A stretch of 64,000 bases of DNA from Leifsonia poae (lineage in GTDB: Bacteria > Actinomycetota > Actinomycetes > Actinomycetales > Microbacteriaceae): NCBI RefSeq assembly GCF_027921845.1, contig NZ_BSEN01000006.1, positions 516,272 to 580,271 of the forward strand, written 5' to 3'. Below are positions 9,366 through 17,527 of this stretch, one piece after another (the first letter of the stretch is position 1; each line of letters opens with the position of its first letter). The notes beneath the pieces were generated by a model, which worked only from the letters and a program-made list of their open reading frames with translations, was not told the origin of the DNA and did not search any database. A program made the translations under genes and the position numbers.

Positions 9366-9478
9366 CGAGGCCGCCCGGCGCGCGCGGTGCTCCACCTGCC
9401 CCTTGCCGAACGTCGCGCGCGGTGGTCTCATTGTGCGCACGGCGATGGTCGGTGCCGGGGCGGTGAGGAGATCGCACG

Positions 9479-9907
9479 ATGAGCAGCTATGTTGCGCGGG
9501 CCGAGACGGATGTGCTGGCGCCCCGCGCGAAGGTGTGGCGGGTGCTGACCAGCAATGGCTCGCATCCGGAGATCATGTTCGGCGCCGAGATCGTCTCCGA
9601 CTGGCGTATCGGAAGCCGCATCGTGTGGCGCGGGGAGTGGCAGGGCACGGCGTTCGAGGATCACGGGGTGGTCATCGAACTGCAGGAGCCCTCGCGGATC
9701 GTGCTCACGCACTTCAGCCCGATGAGCGGTGAGCCGGATGTGCCCGAGAACTATCACACACTCCGATTCGAGCTCGATGAGACGTCGAAGGGTACGCACA
9801 TCACGTTGGACCAGGACAACAATCCGACGCTGGAGGCGGCGAAGCACTCGCGCGCGAACTGGGCGCAGATGCTCGAGGGCGTGAAGGCGGTGTGCGAACG
9901 CCGCTGA
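9479..9907 (+). CDS. SRPBCC (START/AHSA1-like) domain protein
   Basis: This 142-residue single-domain protein has the helix-grip START-like fold. Recognisable segments are ADVLAPRAKVWRVLTS at the start, WRIGSRIVWRGEW, GVVIELQEPSRIVLTHFSPMSG and the C-terminal helix NWAQMLEGVKAVCER. The family binds hydrophobic ligands in a central cavity; Aha1-like members of unknown function are frequent in actinobacteria. GGTGAGGAG precedes the ATG. It is convergent with a TetR gene. Confidence 0.82.
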   Translation: MSSYVARAETDVLAPRAKVWRVLTSNGSHPEIMFGAEIVSDWRIGSRIVWRGEWQGTAFEDHGVVIELQEPSRIVLTHFSPMSGEPDVPENYHTLRFELDETSKGTHITLDQDNNPTLEAAKHSRANWAQMLEGVKAVCERR

Positions 9908-9940
9908 CGGCGCGGCGTGCAGCCGCACGCGGCCGCTGAC

Positions 9941-10525
9941 TCAGTCGGCGAAGGCCTCGCGCACGAAGGCGTCGATGAACACGTCGAAGGCGGCGACGGT
10001 GCGCGCGTGATCGCCGGTGATCAGGTACCCGAAGTGCAGCCCGGAGACGGTGTCGGTGAGCCAGGTCGCCAGCACGCGAGACCGCGCCGGGTCGACGCCG
10101 TGCCGCTGCAACCAGCGGTCGACGGTGTCGAGCCACTCCGCGAACGAGGTGGTGATGCGCTTGCCGATGTCGGGGTCGATCGGTTCCAGCGCGCCGGCCT
10201 CGAACTGCAGGCGCAGCCCTGTGCGATTGGCGTCGCGCAGGGAATGCCGGAACGCCTCGGCGTACCAGGCGGCGAACTGCTCCTGGTCGAATGCGGCGAC
10301 GTCGACGCCCGTGATCGTCTCGCCGTGCTGTCGCACGCCCTCTTCGAGGATGGCGTCGATCATCTCCTGGCGGGAGCCGAAGTGATAAACGAACGAGTAG
10401 GTGCTGACGCCGAGCGCACTCGCCAGACTGCGGAAGGTCATGCGTGACAGGGGCTCCGTCGCGACATGTTCCATGATGCGGCCGAGCAACTCGGGTTTGC
10501 GGTTCGGATCAGGTATGCGTCCCAC
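9941..10525 (-). CDS. TetR/AcrR family transcriptional regulator
   Basis: This regulator of about 194 residues has a TetR N-terminal helix-turn-helix (GRIMEHVATEPLS, then MTFRSLASALGVSTYSFVYHFGSRQEMIDAIL) and a helical ligand-binding C-terminal domain. The pattern ALGVSTYSFVYHFGS is the recognition helix region. GTG 10525 gives the typical family length, but the exact start is uncertain because the reading frame is open well upstream. The target is unknown. The nearest candidates are the convergent SRPBCC gene and the penicillin-binding protein, whose 3' end lies 66 bp upstream. Confidence 0.82.
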   Translation of the reverse strand: MGRIPDPNRKPELLGRIMEHVATEPLSRMTFRSLASALGVSTYSFVYHFGSRQEMIDAILEEGVRQHGETITGVDVAAFDQEQFAAWYAEAFRHSLRDANRTGLRLQFEAGALEPIDPDIGKRITTSFAEWLDTVDRWLQRHGVDPARSRVLATWLTDTVSGLHFGYLITGDHARTVAAFDVFIDAFVREAFAD

Positions 10526-10590
10526 CTCACCACAATAGGCGAGAGACCTTCCGCGATGAAGGTGCCGTGCAGCTCTCGTGCCGGCAGCGA

Positions 10591-12885
10591 CTACGGCTTC
10601 TTGCCAGGAGGGTTGCCCTGGTTGCCGCCACCGTTGCCACCGTTGCCGGCGCCCGGTTTCGGCGCGGTCGGCGCCGTCGGATTCGTCGGCTTCGTGACCT
10701 TGGGCGGTGCCGGGCGGTACAGGTACTTGCTGTCGACGGCCGGGAACGAGCCACCACCGTAGACCGCGTTGAGCGCGGTCGCGATGGGCTTCACGATCGA
10801 GAACTTGACGTTGCCGCCTCCGATGCCCTGGAACGTCTGGCTGCGCAGCGGGACCGCGCCGGAGACGTTGCCGACCCAGGTCGCCTGCGCCACCTTCGTC
10901 GTCGAGGTCACCAGCCAGTTCTCGAGCGAGTCGTCGGTGGTGCCGGTCTTGCCGAAGATCGGGACGCCGTCGTCCGGCTTGGCCGAGGTGGCCGTTCCGT
11001 TCGTGAGTACTCCCTGGAGGGCGAAGATCGCGGCGGCCGCGACCTTGGGATCGATCGGCGTCTTGGAGCATCCGGTCTTGGGGACGGCGTGGGGAGTGCC
11101 GTCGGCGTTCACGACGCGGTCGATCGCGACCGGCGAGCAGGCGACGCCCTTGTTCGCGATGCCCGCGTACGCAGTGGCCATGGTGATCGGGGCGATGTAG
11201 TTCGTGCCCAGCACCGACGAGGGGTTGGCCATGTAGCGGTTGGCCTGCTCATCGGCTCCGTGGACGAGCAGATCCTGCGCACGCTCCTTGATGCCGCACA
11301 GGTCGAGCTTGGTGGCCATCATGGCGAAAATCGAGTTGATCGAGGCGGCCGTCGCATTCATGACGGTCGTACTCGATACGGACTCGCCCTCGTCGTTGGC
11401 GACCGGCCAGGGCGCGCCGCCGATATCGGCACAGGGCGCGCTGGAGTGGAACTGCGACTGCGGGAAGAGGTGCTTGGAGCCGTCGACGCTCTCGTAGAGC
11501 GAGTGGCCCTCCTGCAGCCATTCGAGCAGGTCGAACGCCTTATACGACGAACCCGTCTGGAAGCCCTGCGATCCGCCGTAGTTGTAGTCGGTGTTGTAGT
11601 TGACCGCGGTGGTTCCCGGCGCCGGTGCAGCCGTGTTGTCGTACGGACGGTTCTGCACCATGGTGACGATGCGCCCCGTGCCGACCTCGACCGACACGTT
11701 GGACGCGCCCAGGTTGAGGTTGGGGTCTTGTGCGGGGATGTAGGCGCTCAGCGCGGACTGCGCGGTGCCCTGCAGGTTGAGGTTCAGCGTGGTGTAGATC
11801 TTCAGGCCGCCCCGGTTGAGGAAGCTGGTGCGGGCATCCTCGTTCGCGCCGAAGATCGAGCTCTGCTCTATGGTGCGTTCGACGTAGTCGCAGAAGAAGG
11901 CCGCGTGGTACTTCTGGGCCGTCATGCAGCCGTTCTGCACAGGCGTGATCTTGGGGACGATCTTGGTGGCCTTCGCGGCGTCGCGTTCCTCTGTGGTGAT
12001 CTTGCCGTTGGCCGCCATGCGGTCGATCACGTAGTTGCGTCGATCGAGGGTGGCCTTGTATCCATTGGCCTGGCCGTTCGCCTTGTCGGCGGGGCGGTCG
12101 ATGCGCAGGTTGTCGGGGTTGTTCAGGATCGCGACGAGCGTCGCAGCCTGCGGGATGCTGAGAGCTTTCGCAGAAACGCCGAAGTAGTACTCGGCCGCCG
12201 ACTGCACCCCGTAGACGCGTCCGCCGAACAACGCGATGTTCAGATAGCTCTGCAGGATCTGGTTCTTGGTGTAGCTCTTCTCGAGCCCGATCGCGTAACG
12301 CATCTCCTTGAGCTTGCGCACGGGGTCGACCTCGGTGGCGTCGTTGTAGCAGGCCTCGTACACGGCGAGCTGCTTCTTCTGCACAGCGGCCGTGGCGGTG
12401 ACGTCGGGCTGCTTGTTCTCGCAGCGCTGCACCAGGATGTTCTTGACGTACTGCTGGGTGATCGACGATCCGCCCTGCACGTCTTTGTGAAGGGCCGTCA
12501 GTACGGCTCCGCGCAGAGTTCCCGTGACGTCGACGCCACCGTGCTCGTAGAACCGCGGGTCCTCCGTGGCGACGGCCGCGTCTTTGAGGTTCTGGGAGAT
12601 GTCGTCCCAGCCGACCTCGATGCGGTTCTGCGAGTAGAACGACGCGATCGCGACCGGCTTGCCGTTCAGGTTGGCGTACATCGTGGAGGCCTGGGCCAGC
12701 GGCTCGACCTTGATGTACTCGGGCAACCCGTCGAAGACACCGATCGTGGAGTCGGCTGCCGATCCCGTCAGGGCGACCGCAGGGGTGACCGCTGCCGCTG
12801 CCAGCACTCCCGCCACGGTACTCAGAGCAACGAATCCGATGAGCGCAGGCGCCCACGCCCAGCCTCTGCGTCCCGAAGATTTCAT
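10591..12885 (-). CDS. Class A penicillin-binding protein (transglycosylase/transpeptidase)
   Basis: This 764-residue bifunctional peptidoglycan synthase has an N-terminal membrane anchor at residues 10-40. The GT51 glycosyltransferase domain carries catalytic Glu108 (ATEDPRFYEHGGVD) and GGSSITQQYVKN. The transpeptidase domain carries SxxK at Ser446-Lys449, SxN at 515-517 and KTG at 646-648. The extracellular tail is rich in Pro, Gly and Asn (PTNPTAPTAPKPG, then GNGGNGGGN), as in PonA1-type enzymes. It polymerises lipid II and cross-links glycan strands outside the membrane. Start ATG 12885. Confidence 0.93.
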   Translation of the reverse strand: MKSSGRRGWAWAPALIGFVALSTVAGVLAAAAVTPAVALTGSAADSTIGVFDGLPEYIKVEPLAQASTMYANLNGKPVAIASFYSQNRIEVGWDDISQNLKDAAVATEDPRFYEHGGVDVTGTLRGAVLTALHKDVQGGSSITQQYVKNILVQRCENKQPDVTATAAVQKKQLAVYEACYNDATEVDPVRKLKEMRYAIGLEKSYTKNQILQSYLNIALFGGRVYGVQSAAEYYFGVSAKALSIPQAATLVAILNNPDNLRIDRPADKANGQANGYKATLDRRNYVIDRMAANGKITTEERDAAKATKIVPKITPVQNGCMTAQKYHAAFFCDYVERTIEQSSIFGANEDARTSFLNRGGLKIYTTLNLNLQGTAQSALSAYIPAQDPNLNLGASNVSVEVGTGRIVTMVQNRPYDNTAAPAPGTTAVNYNTDYNYGGSQGFQTGSSYKAFDLLEWLQEGHSLYESVDGSKHLFPQSQFHSSAPCADIGGAPWPVANDEGESVSSTTVMNATAASINSIFAMMATKLDLCGIKERAQDLLVHGADEQANRYMANPSSVLGTNYIAPITMATAYAGIANKGVACSPVAIDRVVNADGTPHAVPKTGCSKTPIDPKVAAAAIFALQGVLTNGTATSAKPDDGVPIFGKTGTTDDSLENWLVTSTTKVAQATWVGNVSGAVPLRSQTFQGIGGGNVKFSIVKPIATALNAVYGGGSFPAVDSKYLYRPAPPKVTKPTNPTAPTAPKPGAGNGGNGGGNQGNPPGKKP

Positions 12886-12979
12886 GGCGTCATGATACGC
12901 GGCGAACGTAGCAGGACGCCCGGGCTTCGATCAGCTTGTGGATGATCGGACGACGATCGACGCTGTGCAGAAGCCGATC

Positions 12980-13432
12980 TCACGCGCCGGCGCGGAGCTT
13001 GTTGCACAGGCGTGCCAGCTGCTCGAGTTCGTCCGGGTCGAGCTTGCCGCCGACGCGTTCGGTGATGGTCTTCATGTGCTCGACGGCGACCCTGCGGAAC
13101 ATGTCGAACCCGTCGTCCGTCAACCGGATGACGGTGCCGCGCGCATCCGAGGGCTCAGGGCATTTGGCGAGCAGGCCGCGGGCGGTGAGCCGGTCGACGA
13201 GCCTGCTGACGCTGGGCTGCGTGAGCAGAACGTGCTTGTTGAGATCACGAAGACGGAGCTCGCGGTTGGGCTGACGCGACAGGTTGAAGAGCACGTCGTA
13301 CTCGTTGAACGAGATGTCTTTGGTGGGGAACTCGGCGGCGAGCGTGCGCATTACCGCGACCTGAGCCCGGAAGAGCGCTTCCCATGCGGTCACGGCGTTC
13401 GGCCGTGCTCTCACGCGTTCCTCTGTGCGCAT
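12980..13432 (-). CDS. MarR family transcriptional regulator
   Basis: This 150-residue winged-helix regulator has the MarR core LRDLNKHVLLTQPSVSRLVDRLTARGLLAKCPEPSDARGTVIRLTDDG: recognition helix followed by the beta-wing with the conserved DARG. The dimerisation helices are at both ends. GAGGAGG sits just upstream of ATG 13432. The ligand and regulon are unknown. It transcribes toward the penicillin-binding protein gene with about 94 bp between, so the two could share a transcript. Confidence 0.88.
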   Translation of the reverse strand: MRTEERVRARPNAVTAWEALFRAQVAVMRTLAAEFPTKDISFNEYDVLFNLSRQPNRELRLRDLNKHVLLTQPSVSRLVDRLTARGLLAKCPEPSDARGTVIRLTDDGFDMFRRVAVEHMKTITERVGGKLDPDELEQLARLCNKLRAGA

Positions 13433-13764
13433 CCGTGCCTCCTCGGTGCCTGATCCGTCTCTCGATGCATTCGCATCATCCCACTACCCGGTGACACCGG
13501 CATCGGTGCTGCCACGGATCGCCGGGCACCGGGTGCCGGATCTGCGTGCGTGCGGAGGTCCCCGTTCCGCCCGGGCCTCCCCGGCGAGTGACGCGAACGG
13601 GGTGCCGCTTAACAGATTGAGGGCCGGCCGCAGAGGCTAGCGGCCGGCCCTCTCCCTTGCACCAAGAGTGTCCTGCAATCACATTCCGCGTTGGCTGCCA
13701 CAGCAAACAACTAACGCTCTTGAACTATATAACGAAGAGGTAACGGCCGCTAGTTACCTGTTCG
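13433..13764. other. 332-bp intergenic region with two hairpins
   Basis: No convincing gene is seen here. The stretch holds the upstream region of the MarR gene, a perfect hairpin at 13619-13652, and an AT-richer segment (about 13700-13780) with a second inverted repeat that overlaps the stop codon of the next gene. Confidence 0.6.
13619..13652. terminator. Perfect 13-bp hairpin
   Basis: Arms 13619-13631 and 13640-13652 (GAGGGCCGGCCGC and its complement) enclose an 8-base loop. It lies beyond the 3' end of the leftward epimerase-like gene and is a likely terminator for it, although no T-run follows. Confidence 0.6.
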
Positions 13765-13767
13765 TTA
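13730..13767. repeat. AT-rich inverted repeat overlapping a stop codon
   Basis: Arms 13730-13744 and 13753-13767 pair over 15 bp with one mismatch, around an 8-base loop. The right arm contains the TAA stop of the leftward oxidoreductase gene. On the + strand the hairpin is followed by a T-rich run. It could be a terminator or an operator. Confidence 0.6.
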
Positions 13768-14601
13768 TTTTTGCTGCGAGTTTTCTATGCGCGGCTTCGG
13801 GTTCTCGATGGGCCCCGTCCGGGGGGTGCCGATCGCCGCCTGCTCCGCGAGGAACTCCGCCCATCCCCGCTCGCCCCGGATCGCGGATCCGCCCGCAAGG
13901 TTGTCGCCGGCGCGGTACGCACGCCCGACGGCTCCCGGCAGCCGCACAGGAAGATGCGGGCGTCGCGCTCGTCTCGTGCCCAGCAATTCCGTATACGCCG
14001 CCACGAGTTCGGCCACGCCGAGCACCTCCGGGCCCGCAATGTCCGGCGCCCGACCTGCAGGTGTCCCGAGCGCGACCGCCGCCAGGCGGGCCGCGACCTC
14101 GTCCACGTGGACGGGCTCGAACCGCAGGCCCGTCGGCACGGGCGTGATCGGCAGTCGCGCGAGACCGCGGACGATCGGCAGCACGAACTCGTGCAGCTGA
14201 GCCGCACGCAGCACGGTCCAGGGAACGCCCGACTCGACGATGGTCCGCTCGGCCTCCGCCTTCGCGCGGAAGTAGCCGATCGGCATCCGGTCGGCACCGA
14301 CCACCGAGATCAGGATGAGGTGCTCGACGCCCGCAGACAGCGCTGCGGCCGCGAGGTTCCGTGCCGCGACGTCGTCCCCCTTGGCACCGCCCGCAAGGTG
14401 CAGCACCGTGCGCACGCCGCTGAGGGCATCCGCGAGCCCGGTGCCCGCCACCGTGTCGCCGCCGACGTGCCGGATGCCGGGCGCATCCTGCTCGGGGTGA
14501 CGACTCAGGATGCGCACCTCCCGTCCGACGGCGGTCAGCAGGGGGACGACGCGGCGCCCGATGGTTCCGGTGCCGCCCGTCACGAGGATCGGTGCGTTCA
14601 T
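13765..14601 (-). CDS. NAD(P)-binding NmrA/epimerase-like oxidoreductase
   Basis: This 278-residue atypical short-chain dehydrogenase has the Rossmann motif at the N terminus (ILVTGGTGTIGRRVV), then SVVGADRMPIGYFRAKAEAERTI, where a Tyr and Lys fall in the usual YxxxK-like position (YFRAK). The RFEPVHVDEVAARLAAVAL block is common in NmrA-like and epimerase-like proteins. The substrate is unknown. ACAGGAG supports ATG 14601. It is divergent from an ECF sigma factor with a C-terminal NTF2-like domain. ECF41 sigma factors are known to sit beside oxidoreductases, epimerases or carboxymuconolactone decarboxylases, so this is probably their regulatory target. Confidence 0.8.
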   Translation of the reverse strand: MNAPILVTGGTGTIGRRVVPLLTAVGREVRILSRHPEQDAPGIRHVGGDTVAGTGLADALSGVRTVLHLAGGAKGDDVAARNLAAAALSAGVEHLILISVVGADRMPIGYFRAKAEAERTIVESGVPWTVLRAAQLHEFVLPIVRGLARLPITPVPTGLRFEPVHVDEVAARLAAVALGTPAGRAPDIAGPEVLGVAELVAAYTELLGTRRARRPHLPVRLPGAVGRAYRAGDNLAGGSAIRGERGWAEFLAEQAAIGTPRTGPIENPKPRIENSQQK

Positions 14602-14622
14602 GATTCGACTCCTGTCGGTCCG

Positions 14623-14649
14623 TGTCACGTCGGGGCGTGCTGCCCCGTC
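14623..14649 (+). promoter_or_regulatory. Candidate ECF41-type promoter
   Basis: TGTCAC at 14623-14628 and CGTC at 14646-14649 are separated by 17 bases, ending 36 bp before the sigma factor start. This matches the ECF41 promoter pattern as I recall it (TGTCACA then CGTC) and would mean autoregulation. A weak GC hairpin lies in the spacer. Confidence 0.5.
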
Positions 14650-14685
14650 GATAGAGTGACGAACGGACTCCGGAGGATGTGACTG

Positions 14686-15558
14686 GTGGATCAGAAGATT
14701 CTCGCGAAACGATTCGAGACGGCGAGGCCGCGGTTGCTCGGCATCTCCACGCGGCTGCTCTCATCGCGCGCCGACGCGGAGGATGCGGTGCAGGAGAGCT
14801 GGCTCCGGCTGAGCCGCTCCGACGTCTCGCAGATCGAGAACCTCGACGCGTGGCTGACCACCGTGGTCTCGCGCGTGAGTCTCGACATCCTGCGCGCTCC
14901 ACGCCGCACCCGCGAGCGGTCGTGGGAGGTGGAGCAGTGGCCCGACGACCCGTCCTCGCCGATCGGGGACCCGGCCGCCGAGGCGGAACGCGGCGATCAG
15001 GTCACGGCCGCGCTCCTGGTGGTGCTCGAGACCTTGAGCCCGGCGGAGCGGGTCGCGTTCGTGCTGCACGACGTCTTCGGGCGCCCGTTCGACGAGGTGG
15101 CGGATGCCCTCGACCGCTCCCCGGAGGCCGTGCGGCAGCTCGCATCCCGTGCCCGTCGCCGGGTTCGCGACGCGAGCGACCCCGCCCGCCCGGATCCGCG
15201 GCGCGCCAGGACCCTGATCGATGCGTGGCTGCAGGCGGCCCAACGGGGCGACGTGACCGCGTTGCTCTCGTTGCTCGACGACGGCGCGGTGCTGCGCGCC
15301 GACTACGGAACGAGCACACAGCTGGTCTCCGGCGCCGCGGCGATCGCAGGTCAGGCCGTGCTCTCCGGACGACTCGCGGCGCACTCCGTCCCCGTGCTGA
15401 TCGGGGGACTCCCGGGAGTCGCCGCGGTGCTGGGGGACCGCGTCGTGTCGATCATGGCGTTCGACCTCGCCGACGGCCGCATCGTGGGGCTCGAGGTGCT
15501 GGCCGATCCCTCGCGCCTCGCCGAGCTCGGCGTCGCCGCGGTGCTGGGACTGGAGTAG
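14686..15558 (+). CDS. ECF41/SigJ-like sigma factor with NTF2-like C-terminal domain
   Basis: This 290-residue sigma-70 family protein has region 2 at residues 5-75 (LSSRADAEDAVQESWLRL, then NLDAWLTTVVSRVSLDIL), region 4 at about 105-160 (LSPAERVAFVLHDVFGRPFDEVADALDRSPEAVRQLASRARRRV) and a SnoaL/NTF2-like domain from about 170 to the end. That fusion is diagnostic of the SigJ/ECF41 group, where the C-terminal domain modulates activity without a classical anti-sigma factor. The conserved LPEP-type linker motif is not evident; WPDDP stands near that place. GTG 14686 follows GGAGG. It is divergent from its likely oxidoreductase target. Confidence 0.85.
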   Translation: MDQKILAKRFETARPRLLGISTRLLSSRADAEDAVQESWLRLSRSDVSQIENLDAWLTTVVSRVSLDILRAPRRTRERSWEVEQWPDDPSSPIGDPAAEAERGDQVTAALLVVLETLSPAERVAFVLHDVFGRPFDEVADALDRSPEAVRQLASRARRRVRDASDPARPDPRRARTLIDAWLQAAQRGDVTALLSLLDDGAVLRADYGTSTQLVSGAAAIAGQAVLSGRLAAHSVPVLIGGLPGVAAVLGDRVVSIMAFDLADGRIVGLEVLADPSRLAELGVAAVLGLE

Positions 15559-15562
15559 CGGC

Positions 15563-15601
15563 TGCATCCCGGGCGGCAGCTGACCAGCCGACCGGGATGC
15601 A
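15563..15601 (+). terminator. Hairpin after the sigma factor gene
   Basis: Arms 15563-15572 and 15592-15601 pair perfectly (TGCATCCCGG with its complement) just past the sigma factor stop codon. The loop is 19 bases and GC-rich; no T-run follows. Confidence 0.55.
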
Positions 15602-15629
15602 CGCACCGCTTGACGCGATCACTCTGAAT

Positions 15630-15653
15630 CGAATACTCTGACTAAAGTATTCG
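15630..15653. promoter_or_regulatory. PadR-type palindromic operator overlapping the ribosome site
   Basis: Perfect 8-bp arms CGAATACT (15630-15637) and AGTATTCG (15646-15653) are separated by 8 bases. The right arm ends at the GGAGG of the padR ribosome site. Position and symmetry suggest autorepression by the PadR protein encoded just downstream. Confidence 0.6.
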
Positions 15654-15666
15654 GAGGTGAGTGATC

Positions 15667-16356
15667 GTGGTGCTGCGTGATGCGAGCAAGCGGCCGGTGG
15701 GAAACCCACTGGCACTGGCCGTGCTGTCGTGCCTGTGGGAGCGACCGATGTACCCGTACGAGATGACGACCTCGATGCGCGAACGCGGAAAAGAAGACAG
15801 CATCCGCCTGAACTTCGGCTCGCTGTACGCCGTGATCAAGTCGCTCGAGAAGCACGGTCTCATCGCCGTCGCCCAGACCGAGCGCGAGGGCAACCGCCCG
15901 GAGCGCATCGTGTACGAGATCACGGACGCCGGTCGGCGCGAGGCCGACGACTGGCTGCGCGAGCTCATCGACACCCCGGTCAAGGAGTACCCGGCGATCG
16001 AGACGGGCCTCTCCCTGCTGCCGATGCTGGCCCCGGAGGTCGTCGTCGACCTCCTGAGGAGCCGGCTCGAGCGCCTCGACGCCGAGATCGCGGAGCGCGA
16101 GAAGGGAGCGGCCGAACTGGTCGGCCGGCTGCCCGAGCTCTTCATGATCGAGTTCCACTACAAGCAGGCGATGCTCGTCGCAGAGCGCGCGTTCCTCGCC
16201 GGGCTGGCAGAGCGCATCGCTGCCCGCGACATCGGCGGGATCGAGATGTGGGAGGGGCTGCACGCCCTTCTGACCCAAGGACTCAGCATGGTCGAGATCC
16301 AGCAGAGGATCTCGGCTGGCGACTTCGGTCAGGAGGTGGCCGACCTGCTGGGCTGA
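15667..16356 (+). CDS. PadR family transcriptional regulator
   Basis: This regulator of about 229 residues has the PadR winged-helix domain (LALAVLSCLWERPMYPYEMTTSMRERG, then NFGSLYAVIKSLEKHGLI and RIVYEITDAGRREADDWL) and a C-terminal helical Vir_act_alpha_C-like dimerisation region. Three in-frame GTG codons (15661, 15667, 15670) follow GGAGGTGA; 15667 has the best spacing. The gene directly precedes a DrrAB-type exporter, the classic arrangement for PadR control of drug efflux, with derepression on drug binding. Confidence 0.88.
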   Translation: MVLRDASKRPVGNPLALAVLSCLWERPMYPYEMTTSMRERGKEDSIRLNFGSLYAVIKSLEKHGLIAVAQTEREGNRPERIVYEITDAGRREADDWLRELIDTPVKEYPAIETGLSLLPMLAPEVVVDLLRSRLERLDAEIAEREKGAAELVGRLPELFMIEFHYKQAMLVAERAFLAGLAERIAARDIGGIEMWEGLHALLTQGLSMVEIQQRISAGDFGQEVADLLG

Positions 16357-16378
16357 AACGAACCGCACCACAAAAGGT

Positions 16379-16410
16379 GATGGCCGGAGAGCGGCAACTC
16401 TCCGGCCATC
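16379..16410 (+). terminator. Perfect 13-bp hairpin between padR and the exporter
   Basis: Arms 16379-16391 and 16398-16410 enclose a 6-base loop. It would terminate or attenuate padR transcription before the ABC exporter genes, 110 bp before their first start codon. No T-run follows. Confidence 0.65.
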
Positions 16411-16519
16411 CAAACCCCAGTCGTTCCGTGAGGAACCTGCGTCAACAGTCACCGAGGGTCCATTCACATCGTACTGCGCAGGCTCGCACGGACGGCTCTC
16501 CAATGGAAAGGAAGCCACC

Positions 16520-17527
16520 GTGGCTACTGCATTACCGTCGGCGCTGATCGCCGACGACCTCGTCAAGACCTACCGGGCGGGCCGGGGCAAGACCCCCGTG
16601 CGCGCCCTCGACGGCCTCAGCTTCGACGCCGAGGCCGGAACGGTCTTCGGACTGCTCGGCCCCAACGGCGCGGGCAAGTCGACCACCATCAAGATCCTCT
16701 CGTCCCTCGCCCGCGCCGACTCCGGGCGAGCGTTCGTCGCCGGGATCGACGTGGGAAAGCATCCGGCCCGCGTGCGGCGCGCGATCGGATTCGTCGCCCA
16801 GAAGTCCGTGGCGGATCCGATGGACACCGGCGTCGAGAACCTGGTGCTCGCCGGACGCCTGCAAGGCCTCAGCGCACGGGGTGCGCACGCGCGGGCATCC
16901 GAGTTGCTCGACCGGTTCGGGCTCACCGAGCACGCGAAGCGCCAGGTGAAGGGCTACTCCGGCGGCATGGCGCGCAAGCTCGACGTAGCGATCGGCCTGA
17001 TGCACCACCCCGAGGTGCTGTTCCTCGACGAGCCGACGACCGGCCTCGACCCGGAGGCCCGCGCAGAGCTGTGGGCCGAGATCGAGCGGATGACGAAGCA
17101 CGAGAACATGACCGTTCTGCTCACGACGCACTACCTGGAGGAGGCGGACCGGCTGGCATCGCGCCTCGCGATCGTCGACCACGGAACGGTCGTGGCGGGC
17201 GGAACGCCGGAGGAGCTGAAGAACGATCTGCGCGGTGACGCGGTGATCGTCGAACTGACCGCCGACGGCGACCCGTTCGCCGCGCTCGCCGCGCTGCAGC
17301 GTGTCGACCAGCTCCGAGAGGTCGGCGGGGACGGCCGCACACTGCGCGCCCGCTCCGACAACGGGGCGGCGACACTCCCGCTCGCGCTCGCCGCGCTCGA
17401 GGCCGCGTCGGTCACGGTGGCATCGGCCACCGTCGCGCGTCCCAGTCTCGACGACGTCTACCTGCGGCACACCGGCCGCACCCTCACCAAAGCACAAGAG
17501 AACTTCGCCGTGGAGAACGCATCATGA
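16520..17527 (+). CDS. ABC transporter ATP-binding protein, DrrA-like
   Basis: This 335-residue ATPase of the daunorubicin-resistance (DrrA) group has Walker A at residues 47-55 (GPNGAGKST), Q-loop Gln94, the signature YSGGM at 146-150, Walker B ending LFLDE at 167-171 and the switch His204 (LLTTHYLEEAD). The C-terminal domain after residue 230 with the PSLDDVYLRHTGR motif is the DrrA-type regulatory extension. It energises export by the permease encoded next, whose ATG overlaps this stop codon as ATGA. GTG start with GGAAG upstream. Confidence 0.93.
   Translation: MATALPSALIADDLVKTYRAGRGKTPVRALDGLSFDAEAGTVFGLLGPNGAGKSTTIKILSSLARADSGRAFVAGIDVGKHPARVRRAIGFVAQKSVADPMDTGVENLVLAGRLQGLSARGAHARASELLDRFGLTEHAKRQVKGYSGGMARKLDVAIGLMHHPEVLFLDEPTTGLDPEARAELWAEIERMTKHENMTVLLTTHYLEEADRLASRLAIVDHGTVVAGGTPEELKNDLRGDAVIVELTADGDPFAALAALQRVDQLREVGGDGRTLRARSDNGAATLPLALAALEAASVTVASATVARPSLDDVYLRHTGRTLTKAQENFAVENAS

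Noticed and set aside
10567-12945. 792-residue open frame on the + strand
   Set aside because: Exactly antisense to the penicillin-binding protein, whose catalytic motifs are intact on the other strand.
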